The notes: generated from the letters alone by a model not told the origin. A stretch of DNA of 5,660 nucleotides from an uncultured Verrucomicrobiae bacterium (GCA_937927265.1 CALBCO010000001.1:1-5660), one strand, 5' to 3'; shown: positions 1 to 5,580, counted from the stretch's first letter. Made by a program: numbers and translations.

Positions 1-62
1 ACTATGGATTCATCATCCCATGGGATTTCGCGGAATCAGGAAACTGAGAGCCGCCTTGTTCA

Positions 63-96
63 ACCGCCGGATGCGGAAAACCGCACGTCCGGTGGT
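63..96 (+). ncRNA. Group II intron domain V (catalytic hairpin)
   Basis: This 34-nt hairpin is the catalytic core of the intron RNA and coordinates metal ions for splicing. The lower stem pairs ACCGCCGGA (63-71) with TCCGGTGGT (88-96), with one G-U pair. The upper stem pairs TGCGG (72-76) with CCGCA (81-85) around an AAAA tetraloop (77-80). The two-base bulge CG (86-87) on the 3' side is the conserved domain V bulge. Aligned with the classic yeast ai5-gamma domain V, the catalytic triad falls at 65-67 and reads CGC rather than AGC, typical of bacterial class C introns. Confidence 0.82.
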
Positions 97-138
97 GTGG
101 AAGGCTCACGGGGCGCAATCCCCGTGAGCCCATCCGAT
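97..138 (+). ncRNA. Group II intron domain VI (branch-point hairpin)
   Basis: A perfect 11-bp stem, GGCTCACGGGG (103-113) with CCCCGTGAGCC (120-130), closes a six-base loop (114-119). Below it GGA (99-101) can pair with TCC (133-135), leaving A132 in an internal loop. A132 lies 7 nt from the presumed 3' splice site after T138, matching the usual spacing of the branch-point adenosine. The position directly after domain V supports the assignment; choosing A132 as the branch point is an inference. Confidence 0.72.
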
Positions 139-282
139 CAAAACCATTCGGTTCACCGACGCGGCTGGGGAGGGGGCCCCTGCGTCTTGGAGTGCAGCGG
201 GGCTGGACCCGTTTCCGGCCGAGCGGCGGCGGGTGCGAGCTTGCCGGGCGGGCAGGGTTTCGGTAGCCTTGCGCCCAATGCT

Positions 283-2205
283 ATGGAATTAGGCACAGGC
301 ACGTCGCGGCCGCGCAATGTTGATTGGAAACGCGCGGCGGCGTTGCTGTACGGCGACTGGGGCACAAGCAAGGCGTATGTGACCGGCATCGCGTTCGCCA
401 TTGCCATGTACAGTTCGTTCTGGCTGGTGTTGGCGGTCAGCTTGCTGACGTTGGTGGTTGGCATCAACTACGTGTGGGTCTGCAAGTATTTTCCCGAAGG
501 CGGCGGAGTCTATTCCGCGGCTCGGGCGCATTCGCGGCACTTGGCGTTGATTGGCGGGTTTCTGCTGGTGGCCAATTATCTGGTCACGGCTGCGTTGAGT
601 TGTTTTGAGGCGTTTGTGTATTTCGGTTTTGGGTTTGAAGAAGCCAAACGGTGGGCGATTCTGACGATTTTTCTGATTGGCGCGATCAACTTTTTCGGAC
701 CGCGCCATTCCGGCGGTTTGGCAATCTGGTTCGCCTTGGGAACGGTGGTCGTGATGATCATGTTGGCGGTGGCGGCGCTGCCCCATTTGCCTGCCGCCAT
801 CGCCCAGGTGCAAGCGCCCCGCCGCGCGCCCTGGGAATGGTGGGTGGCGTTTACCGGGGTGATCCTGGCGCTGTCCGGCGTGGAATCCATCGCCAACATG
901 ACCGGGGTGATGAAGCTCGACAGCGGCGCGTCTCCGGCCCAACCGCAAGTGACGCGCACCGCCCGCCGGGCGATTGTGCCGGTGATGCTCGAAGTGGTCA
1001 TTCTGACGACGTTGTTCGGGTTGGCCATGCACGCGATTCCCGCCATGAACGCGCAGGACCACGAGGGCGACATGCTCCGACATCTCGGACGCGTGTTTGT
1101 GGACGAAGCGTGGCAAGGCGTCCCGCTCCTGCACTGGCTCGGCCACCGCCACGTGTTTTCCACGCTCGTCAGTGTCGTCATTGGGGGGTTGCTCTTGAGC
1201 GCGACCAACACAGCCATTGTCGCGCTGGTCAGCGTCTTGTATTTGATGGCCAAGGATGACGAATTGCCGCGCCCGTTGGCGATGCTCAACCGCTTCGGCG
1301 TGCCGTGGATTCTCATGTTGATCGCGATTCTCGCGCCAATTTTGGTGTTGGACATTCAAAGTGAAAACGCCCTGCACGGCTTGGCGGTGCTCTACGCCAT
1401 CGGCGTGGTCGGGGCGATTGCCGTCAACCTTGGCTCCTGCGTGTTGAACCGCCGGCTGCCCATGTTGCCGCACGAGCGCGCCATCATGGGCGTGACGTTC
1501 GTGGTCGTCCTGGCGATTGAGCTGACGATTGCGGTCACCCGGCCGATGGCGGCGTTGTTCGCGGCCATCGTGATCGGCTCGGGATTTGCGGCGCGGGCGA
1601 TGCACCGCGGCCTGGGGATGCCGCCGGTGTTGTACCGCTGGGTGTATGGCTTGTCGGACTGGGCGCACGCGCGCAGCATTCCCGTGCCGGGGGTGTTATC
1701 CCGACTGCGCCGGACGTTGTTCCCGGAGGCGGTGGCGCGTCGGTTGATGGCCCAGCCAGCCCCGCAGCAACTGGCGGCTCTGGCCTCCCAACTCGGCCGG
1801 GAACAACCGGTGGGCGCGATTCTGGTCGCGGCGCGAGGCGTGACGCCGACGTTGCGGTACGCGGTCGAGGAAGCGCGGGCGCACGAAGCGCATTTATTTG
1901 TGCTGTTCGTGCGCGAACTGTTCACGCACATCCCGGTGCCGATGATTGAGGAGGAAGACCCCGAAGCGCAATCCGTCTTCGCGGCCGTTCAATCCATCGC
2001 GGCCGGGGTGAAGGTGACGACGATTTACGCGGTGAGCAATGATCCGGTGTGGACCATTCTCGACAACGCTGCGATTGCCGGGGTGGACCTGTTGATCATG
2101 GGCCACTCGCGGCGGTACGCGCTGACCCGGTTGTTGCGGGGCAATCTGATGCAGCAGGTGGCGCAGCACTTGCCGGAGGAAATCCGGTTGGTCATCGTCA
2201 GCTAA
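283..2205 (+). CDS. APC-superfamily permease with C-terminal universal stress (UspA-like) domain
   Basis: Predicted inner-membrane transporter of 640 residues. About 12 hydrophobic segments span residues 29-437 (roughly 29-45, 47-67, 89-115, 125-142, 146-166, 185-203, 230-252, 291-322, 339-357, 364-387, 401-418, 422-437). Hallmarks of the amino acid-polyamine-organocation family are the broken first helix (GIAFAI, residues 35-40) and FPEGGGVYSAAR (70-81) after helix 2. The stretch YGDWGTSKAY (23-32) also recalls the GDxGTS of KUP potassium transporters, so the substrate (amino acid or cation) is open. After a linker, residues 509-640 form a cytoplasmic Usp-like domain. Its ATP loop GHSRRYALTRLLRGN (607-621) fits G-x2-G-x9-G-S/T only partly: R replaces the second G and N follows the last G. 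ATG 283 is chosen because the frame upstream runs through intron RNA and low-complexity sequence; no clear ribosome binding site is visible. The gene converges on the membrane-protein gene with 12 bases between. Confidence 0.85.
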   Translation: MELGTGTSRPRNVDWKRAAALLYGDWGTSKAYVTGIAFAIAMYSSFWLVLAVSLLTLVVGINYVWVCKYFPEGGGVYSAARAHSRHLALIGGFLLVANYLVTAALSCFEAFVYFGFGFEEAKRWAILTIFLIGAINFFGPRHSGGLAIWFALGTVVVMIMLAVAALPHLPAAIAQVQAPRRAPWEWWVAFTGVILALSGVESIANMTGVMKLDSGASPAQPQVTRTARRAIVPVMLEVVILTTLFGLAMHAIPAMNAQDHEGDMLRHLGRVFVDEAWQGVPLLHWLGHRHVFSTLVSVVIGGLLLSATNTAIVALVSVLYLMAKDDELPRPLAMLNRFGVPWILMLIAILAPILVLDIQSENALHGLAVLYAIGVVGAIAVNLGSCVLNRRLPMLPHERAIMGVTFVVVLAIELTIAVTRPMAALFAAIVIGSGFAARAMHRGLGMPPVLYRWVYGLSDWAHARSIPVPGVLSRLRRTLFPEAVARRLMAQPAPQQLAALASQLGREQPVGAILVAARGVTPTLRYAVEEARAHEAHLFVLFVRELFTHIPVPMIEEEDPEAQSVFAAVQSIAAGVKVTTIYAVSNDPVWTILDNAAIAGVDLLIMGHSRRYALTRLLRGNLMQQVAQHLPEEIRLVIVS

Positions 2206-2217
2206 TCGCGCCGCCCG

Positions 2218-2547
2218 CTATTGGAGGAAACCCCCGAGTGGGTTATCCTGCACCGCGGTGTGTTGCCAGAGAAAATACAGGCCCAGCGTCAGCCCGAGTA
2301 GGACGTTGAAAACAAACAACACAACGTAGAAGTAGTACGGATTCAGGATCCGGGCTTCGGCGCGCAGCAGTTCCCGGTAATCGCGCAATTCTCGAAAAAT
2401 GCGCCACGGGAGAAAGCCGGTTGGAAAGCGCGCCCCGTACCGGTACAGCATCCGGCTGACCGCGAACCAGTGCAGGAACAATTGGAGTCCAATGCTGCAG
2501 CTCCACAAGATCAGCAGTCCCGGCAAGGCTCGTTCAAAAGGAGTCAT
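2218..2547 (-). CDS. Small two-helix membrane protein, function unknown
   Basis: I do not recognise the family of this 109-residue protein. Two hydrophobic helices are visible, about residues 8-28 and 71-94. The loop between them (31-66) is charged and rich in Arg (YRYGARFP, REL..YREL), so by the positive-inside rule it should face the cytoplasm with both ends outside. There is no cleavable signal peptide pattern. Its ATG overlaps the TGA of the upstream kinase gene as ATGA (2544-2547), and there is no strong ribosome binding site of its own, so it is probably translated by coupling to the kinase. The context suggests a helper or membrane anchor for the kinase product, but that is only an inference from gene order. 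It ends 12 bases from the end of the convergent permease gene. Confidence 0.75.
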   Translation of the reverse strand: MTPFERALPGLLILWSCSIGLQLFLHWFAVSRMLYRYGARFPTGFLPWRIFRELRDYRELLRAEARILNPYYFYVVLFVFNVLLGLTLGLYFLWQHTAVQDNPLGGFLQ

Positions 2548-3659
2548 AGCGTTTTAAGAAAAGTCGCCAGTTCGTGGGCGGTCGGACTTTTCGCCGTGCG
2601 CACGTAGTAGCCGGAAGTGCCCACCCCGAGTTGCAAGGCAACCTCGTCATCGGCACCCAACAACTTGCCCAGACAGTAGCCGGCGTTGAAATGATCCCCG
2701 GCCCCCGTGCTGATTAATGGTTGTTCCACAAATGGTCCGTTCACCTTCACCACCCCGGTCGGCCCGGCCGCCACGGCATACGCGCGCGGATGAACCACAA
2801 CCGCGCTCAGTTGTAGTTGTTCCCGCACAAACTTCGCCACCGCGCCGACAGCCGCTTCGCCGCTGGCAGGGCCAGCGTAGCCGAGCACGCGCCCAATGGC
2901 AAAACTTTCTTTCTCGTTCAGCCCCAAGGTCGTGTCGAAGTGCTTCTGAAACCGGGCCAGAATCTCCAGCGCGCGCCGCAAATCAGCGGCATCCCGTTTT
3001 TCAGGGTCCGCCAGATCGAAAAACAACTGCCGCCGTGGCTGGGCCGGCAACAACGGGCACAACTCATCGAGCACGTGCTGCCAGATGTCGCTCATGAACG
3101 GCAGCATCGTCCAATTTTGCAGGCCGACCAGATGCGCCTGCGTGAACGCCGCCCCCAACACTTCCCGCCCAACACGTTGCAGCAGGTTCGCCCAAGTCAC
3201 TTCCCGTAATGCCGCATGTTTGCCCAACATCAACTTCCCATCGTCGAACTCCAGCGCGTCGGTATATCCCGGCTCGGCCACGCTATACACCGTCGCCCGC
3301 TCCGTGAATTCCGCAAAGGCCGGGTGCACCGCCGGATAGCCCACGTTGCCGACGTAGGTCACTTTTACGCCGGCCACCGCCAGCGCGTTGGCCATGATCG
3401 GGCCGTTGCCGCCCAGTTTGGTGCGTTCGACCACCAACTCCACGTTGGTGCTTTGGCCGGCTGCCGCCGCAATCCGTTGCCCAAACGCCGCCAACGTCGG
3501 CACCCGCGTGAACTTGTCCGCGTTGAACCGCTTGTCCACCACGGCAATGATCGCGTCCACAAATCCGTCCAGCCCAATCGTCGCCCGTAACCCCGGCAAA
3601 CTCGTTTGTCGAGCTTCCAAGTATGCGGCCGCACGCTGTGTTAATGACAATCGCTTCAT
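2544..3659 (-). CDS. PfkB/ribokinase-family carbohydrate kinase
   Basis: Cytoplasmic sugar (or nucleoside) kinase of 371 residues that would transfer the gamma-phosphate of ATP to its substrate. Family marks in order: an N-terminal substrate segment GLDGFVDAI (29-37); LGGNGPIMANALA (82-94), resembling PfkB signature 1 with its GGN-type glycines; and STGAGDHFNAGYC (317-329), the C-terminal signature with the anion-hole GAGD and catalytic base Asp322. NEKE (248-251) matches the conserved N-x-x-E region involved in magnesium/phosphate binding. It is slightly longer than ribokinase (about 310). The substrate cannot be read from sequence. ATG 3659 is used because no in-frame start lies closer to the AGGAGG box, although the spacing is long. 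It is first in an operon with the small membrane protein, overlapping it by 4 bases, and is divergent from the remnant beginning near 3770. Confidence 0.88.
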   Translation of the reverse strand: MKRLSLTQRAAAYLEARQTSLPGLRATIGLDGFVDAIIAVVDKRFNADKFTRVPTLAAFGQRIAAAAGQSTNVELVVERTKLGGNGPIMANALAVAGVKVTYVGNVGYPAVHPAFAEFTERATVYSVAEPGYTDALEFDDGKLMLGKHAALREVTWANLLQRVGREVLGAAFTQAHLVGLQNWTMLPFMSDIWQHVLDELCPLLPAQPRRQLFFDLADPEKRDAADLRRALEILARFQKHFDTTLGLNEKESFAIGRVLGYAGPASGEAAVGAVAKFVREQLQLSAVVVHPRAYAVAAGPTGVVKVNGPFVEQPLISTGAGDHFNAGYCLGKLLGADDEVALQLGVGTSGYYVRTAKSPTAHELATFLKTL

Positions 3660-3673
3660 GCCTGATGCACGAA

Positions 3674-3679
3674 CCTCCT
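3674..3679 (-). promoter_or_regulatory. Shine-Dalgarno box of the PfkB kinase gene, unusually far from the start
   Basis: Read on the minus strand this is a full AGGAGG. It lies 14 bases before the ATG at 3659, longer than the usual 5-9. The only nearer start-like codon, a GTG, is out of frame and meets a stop after four codons. So either the spacing is truly long or translation initiates inefficiently. Confidence 0.55.
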
Positions 3680-3699
3680 AACAGAAACCGCACTCTGGC

Positions 3700-3999
3700 T
3701 CAATCATCTTTTGCCAAACCGCGCCAGACCCGACTTGTCGCCTGCGCCCGGCAGTGGTTTACTGCGACCATGAAACTCCCGGGCACTCCTGATGTGCCTT
3801 TTCTTCTCCGCGCGCGCGGGAGTGGCGGATTGGCCCATGTTTCAAGGCGCGGGCCAAGCCTCACCGGCCAAGTGGCCACCTCGCTGTCAGCCAAGCCCTG
3901 CTCGATGGCCTGGCGAACGTAGATCTCGCGCATCAGGTCATCCCACGTCGCCTGCGGTGGTAACTGATCCACCAGTTCACGAGCCTGTGGTCTTATCAT
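3700..3999 (-). CDS. Antitoxin-like N-terminal fragment with unrelated C-terminal tail (probably broken)
   Basis: The open frame from ATG 3999 to TGA 3700 would give 99 residues. Only the first 40 look like a real protein: LVDQLPPQATWDDLMREIYV and RQAIEQGLADSE are the pattern of small antitoxin-like proteins (about 70 residues) that accompany RelE/ParE-type toxins and usually continue with an EAGR-like segment. After Glu40 (3880) the translation becomes low-complexity and basic, and antisense to the possible propeller-gene start, so the native C-terminus appears replaced. A frame change after DSE would give RGGHLAGEA, so a frameshift instead of a recombination is possible. No toxin gene follows; the kinase gene is next. 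The IS4-family end lies four bases before the ATG, and no ribosome binding site is visible, so expression is doubtful. The family assignment is from memory of the motif. Confidence 0.45.
   Translation of the reverse strand: MIRPQARELVDQLPPQATWDDLMREIYVRQAIEQGLADSEVATWPVRLGPRLETWANPPLPRARRRKGTSGVPGSFMVAVNHCRAQATSRVWRGLAKDD
3770..3877 (+). pseudogene. Possible remnant of a secreted beta-propeller-type (PQQ-like) gene, 5' end only
   Basis: Weak but suggestive. ATG 3770 starts MKLPGTPD; one frame over, from 3792, the translation reads CLFFSARAGVADWPMFQG. Together these resemble a signal peptide (Met-Lys start, hydrophobic stretch, A-x-A-like cleavage) followed by the DWPxFRG motif common at the mature N-terminus of PQQ-like beta-propeller proteins. 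The two parts are in different frames, which implies a frameshift, and the likeness stops near 3877 where the antitoxin-like sequence begins on the other strand. The position, divergent from the kinase gene, fits the start of a lost neighbour gene. No later part of such a protein is present. It could be a chance resemblance. Confidence 0.3.
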
Positions 4000-4003
4000 C
4001 GGA

Positions 4004-4020
4004 GGACTATCCCCGGTTTT
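4004..4020 (+). repeat. Left terminal inverted repeat of the IS4-family element
   Basis: GGACTATCCCCGGTTTT matches the reverse complement of 4829-4845 at 14 of 17 positions. A further GGGG block follows in both ends (4023 onward on the left, 4820-4823 on the right), with a small spacing difference. One more A (4003) also matches, so the exact outer boundary is uncertain by a base or so. Confidence 0.65.
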
Positions 4021-4055
4021 CAGGGGGGCGCATCCCACCACCACGGAGATCCCCC

Positions 4056-4803
4056 ATGCAACTGACCAAAGTCGCCCACCAATTGCGCCCGCAACTCCAT
4101 CAGTTGCCGGGGATATGTTCTCCCCACTTTTCCATACCCCAAGCCGCCTTCATCGAGGAGATGCTCTCCAGTCTGAACCCCAGCCAGGACTGCAAACTCA
4201 GCGCCATCCGTCGCGCGCTCGACAAACCAATCACGCTGCAGAAGACCGCCGAGCGTCTTACGCATCATTTGGCGGCGCCCCACTCGGTCAGACACGGCCC
4301 CAACAGATCGTGGCACGCACCGCGTGGCGCATTCACCCCGACTCCTTGATCGTCGCGAACCCCACCGACATCCGCAAACCCTACGCGGAAAAGATGCCGT
4401 ATGAGGCTCACCCTGCGCGATGGCCGCAGCGGCGGGAAGAAGGTGCACTTGGGATACGGCAGGCCGGCGCGCGCAACTGCCGGGGCGCAAGTTGGTGGAG
4501 GAGACGGTTCGGTTTATCAAGCAAAGCTACCGGTTGGAAGATCTGCGCGTGTGGGTGGAGGAACGGTTGCGCAATCTGGCGGCGTTGGTCGTGGTGGCGG
4601 CGTATTTTGCAGCGGTATGGTTGGGGGGATCGTTGAAGTGGGCGGTGCTGACGTCGCGAGTGACGAAGGTGGTCAAACGATTCTTCGGTGTGCCCGAGTT
4701 TCACTACTAGGCGCTGGCCGACGGACTGCGCGTCTTACAGTCGCGGCGGGGGATCAACTGCGGCCTGTGTCGCGCTTCTTGCCCCGCCGTCGCATCTGCC
4801 TAA
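4056..4803 (+). pseudogene. IS4-family DDE transposase, broken by frameshifts, deletions and a nonsense codon
   Basis: Pieces of one transposase appear in order in changing frames. From ATG 4056 (GGAG box at 4045-4048): MQLTKVAHQL through the N-terminal domain SAIRRALDKPITLQKTAERL to about 4268. In the next frame to about 4403: LIVANPTDIRKPYAEKMPY, the strand carrying the first catalytic Asp. Relatives read VDPTDI there, so N in NPTDI is probably a D-to-N change. Then, with a deletion, RLTLRDGRSGGKKVHLGYGR (about 4402-4461), and after another frame change and deletion GRKLVEETVRFIKQSYRLED. This last piece keeps R-3-E-6-K of the IS4 signature but has lost the Tyr. The frame continues to FFGVPEFHY, then TAG (4708-4710) where Tyr is expected, then ALADGLRVLQ to TAA 4801. 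The second catalytic Asp region appears deleted. It cannot encode an active enzyme. Confidence 0.75.
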
Positions 4804-4828
4804 CTCCACCTTTTCAACACCCCATAGA

Positions 4829-4845
4829 AAAACCAGGGAATGTCC
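4829..4845 (-). repeat. Right terminal inverted repeat of the IS4-family element
   Basis: On the minus strand this reads GGACATTCCCTGGTTTT, differing from the left end at three positions (5, 6 and 11). It lies about 25 bases past the last transposase-frame stop (TAA 4801-4803), the expected place for an IS end. Confidence 0.65.
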
Positions 4846-4899
4846 TTTTGCTTACGTAGCTTGAAACTGTTCACCCAAAGGCGTACGACACAATGTCAA

Positions 4900-4971
4900 C
4901 AGTCAAAGCGACGGAGTCTCCTCCAAACGGCTGTGAGCGTTTGACAATCAAGCCGGGCGTCTCTTTGACTG
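4900..4971. repeat. 14-nt inverted repeat with nested hairpin upstream of the LacI-family gene
   Basis: CAGTCAAAGCGACG (4900-4913) and CGTCTCTTTGACTG (4958-4971) are complementary at 13 of 14 positions (C4909/T4962 mismatch). Between them CAAACG (4924-4929) and CGTTTG (4938-4943) form a second, perfect 6-bp inverted repeat with an 8-nt spacer. The block could be a structured RNA leader, a DNA operator pair for a dimeric regulator, or the ends of a tiny non-autonomous element; the sequence does not decide. There is no T-run after it, so an intrinsic terminator is unlikely. Confidence 0.55.
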
Positions 4972-4999
4972 ACGAACTTTGGCTAGCTGAAGTTACCAG

Positions 5000-5029
5000 T
5001 TGACAGCACTTGTCAGATAATTCTATGCC
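5000..5029 (+). promoter_or_regulatory. Probable promoter of the LacI-family gene with overlapping palindrome
   Basis: TTGACA (5000-5005) is a perfect -35 box. TATGCC (5024-5029), 18 bases on, is a fair -10 box. The -35 overlaps a perfect inverted repeat TGACA-GCACT-TGTCA (5001-5015), a plausible operator, perhaps for autoregulation by the LacI product. The start codon (5057) lies about 28 bases after the -10, giving a short leader. Confidence 0.5.
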
Positions 5030-5056
5030 GTAGCGGTTCAGCATTTGGTTTCTGTC

Positions 5057-5524
5057 GTGGTTACATTACGCGAAATTGCCCAACAAACGGGCCAGAGCAT
5101 TGCCACGGTGAGCGCCGTGCTCAACCGCAAGGCTGAGAAGTATCGCATCTGTAAAGCCACGCAGGCCACCGTTCAAAAAACCGCCGAATTGTTGGGTTAT
5201 GTCGGCAACTATCATGCTCGGACGTTGGCCACCGGTCAGTCGCAAACGTTGGGTTTCATATTCACGGTTTCGGAAACCCCGACGATGATGTACCAGTTTT
5301 TTCGTGAGTTGATCGCGGGGGCTGAACGACGGGCGTCGGCACTGGGGTTCAACATTCTCTTGATCGGTAATCCTCCGACCGGCAACCTGTTCGCTACCGC
5401 GATGGACATGCTGAAGACCCGACGCGTGGATGCATTGGTGACGTTCGGGAGGCTCCTGAAAGAGAACGCCACTTCGGGCACTCTGAATCCGGAATGGCGC
5501 ATCGTCACTTTGGGTGAGTGCTTA
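5057..5524 (+). pseudogene. LacI-family transcriptional regulator, truncated by an IS5-type insertion
   Basis: DNA-binding repressor/activator that would respond to a sugar-like ligand. From GTG 5057 the translation begins VVTLREIAQQTGQSIATVSA followed by VLNRKAEKYRI, the LacI helix-turn-helix and hinge region (residues about 3-55; core TLREIA and ATVSAVLN). LATGQSQTLGFIF (67-79) leads into the ligand-binding domain, of which only the beginning (to about residue 156) remains; full members have about 340. GTG is preferred because T-L-R-E-I-A normally starts two or three residues in; TTG 5045 is an alternative and TAA 5018 closes the frame upstream. There is no clear ribosome binding site. After codon TTA (5522-5524) IS sequence begins, and the frame stays open to the window edge, so a chimeric protein is possible. 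The HTH is intact, the ligand core lost. Confidence 0.78.
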
Positions 5525-5541
5525 GAGCCTATCCCAAAACC
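5525..5541 (+). repeat. Presumed left terminal inverted repeat of the IS5-family element
   Basis: GAGCCTATCCCAAAACC is recognised as an IS5-family end by memory of the pattern and by its position where LacI homology stops. The partner repeat is not in the window, so the repeat length is a guess. Confidence 0.5.
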
Positions 5542-5551
5542 TTGTCTAGGA

Positions 5552-5576
5552 TGCTATAATGGGCCGACAAGGAGGT
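5552..5576 (+). promoter_or_regulatory. Extended -10 promoter and ribosome binding site of the IS5-family transposase
   Basis: TGCTATAAT (5552-5560) is an ideal extended -10 box; no good -35 lies 17 bases upstream, as is usual when the TGn extension is present. AAGGAGGT (5569-5576) is a near-perfect Shine-Dalgarno sequence with 5 bases between GGAGG and ATG 5581. Because the -10 is so close to the start codon, a transcript from it would have a very short leader containing little more than the ribosome binding site. Transcription running through from LacI is an alternative. Confidence 0.6.
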
Positions 5577-5580
5577 CTTT

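Larger units (their letters stand above)
1..138 (+). mobile_element. 3' end of a group II intron (partial, class C-like)
   Basis: The window opens inside a group II self-splicing intron; the reverse transcriptase/maturase that normally sits in domain IV would lie to the left and is not visible. The evidence is a domain V hairpin (63-96) followed at the usual short distance by a domain VI hairpin (about 99-138). The likely 3' splice site is after 138, where the sequence reads CATCCGAT, ending in the AY dinucleotide expected for these introns. Bases 1-62 would be the end of domain IV; a short open stretch there ends at a TGA (45-47), but I cannot identify it as the maturase C-terminus. The CGC triad suggests class C, a class that tends to insert next to transcription terminators. 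Whether the intron is full length cannot be seen. Confidence 0.75.
4004..4845 (+). mobile_element. Degraded IS4-family insertion sequence
   Basis: An element of about 842 bp bounded by imperfect terminal inverted repeats (4004-4020 and 4829-4845) and filled by a broken transposase gene. Intact relatives are nearer 1.3-1.5 kb, so roughly a third is missing through internal deletions. I see no target-site duplication in the flanks (TTATCATCGGA on the left, TTTTGCTTACG on the right), which fits an old insertion or rearranged ends. The left end abuts the antitoxin-like start at 3999. The element is probably immobile unless transposase is supplied by another copy. Confidence 0.7.

Noticed and set aside
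1..62. C-terminus of the intron maturase
   Set aside because: A short frame ends at TGA 45-47, but its 14 residues are too few and not distinctive enough to assign.
289..1668. Long minus-strand open frame (459 codons) opposite the permease
   Set aside because: Its translation is a His/Arg/Gln-rich shadow of the permease with no domain character; the plus-strand frame has clear membrane helices and APC motifs.
2206..2217. Bidirectional terminator between the convergent genes
   Set aside because: Only 12 bases separate the genes and no hairpin with a T-run is visible there.
2717..3590. Several plus-strand open frames opposite the kinase
   Set aside because: They overlap the well-supported PfkB gene in antisense and are Arg/Pro-rich, as expected from GC-rich shadows.
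4020..4520. Minus-strand open frame across the IS4-family element
   Set aside because: It is antisense to recognisable transposase pieces and has no family likeness of its own.
3992..4857. Target-site duplication flanking the IS4-family element
   Set aside because: The sequences outside the two ends (TTATCATCGGA and TTTTGCTTACG) do not match.
4924..4971. Intrinsic terminator or integron attC site
   Set aside because: There is no U-tract after the stems and no GTTRRRY-type core, so neither call is supported.
5236..5508. Minus-strand 90-codon open frame
   Set aside because: It is the antisense shadow of the LacI-family ligand-binding domain start.
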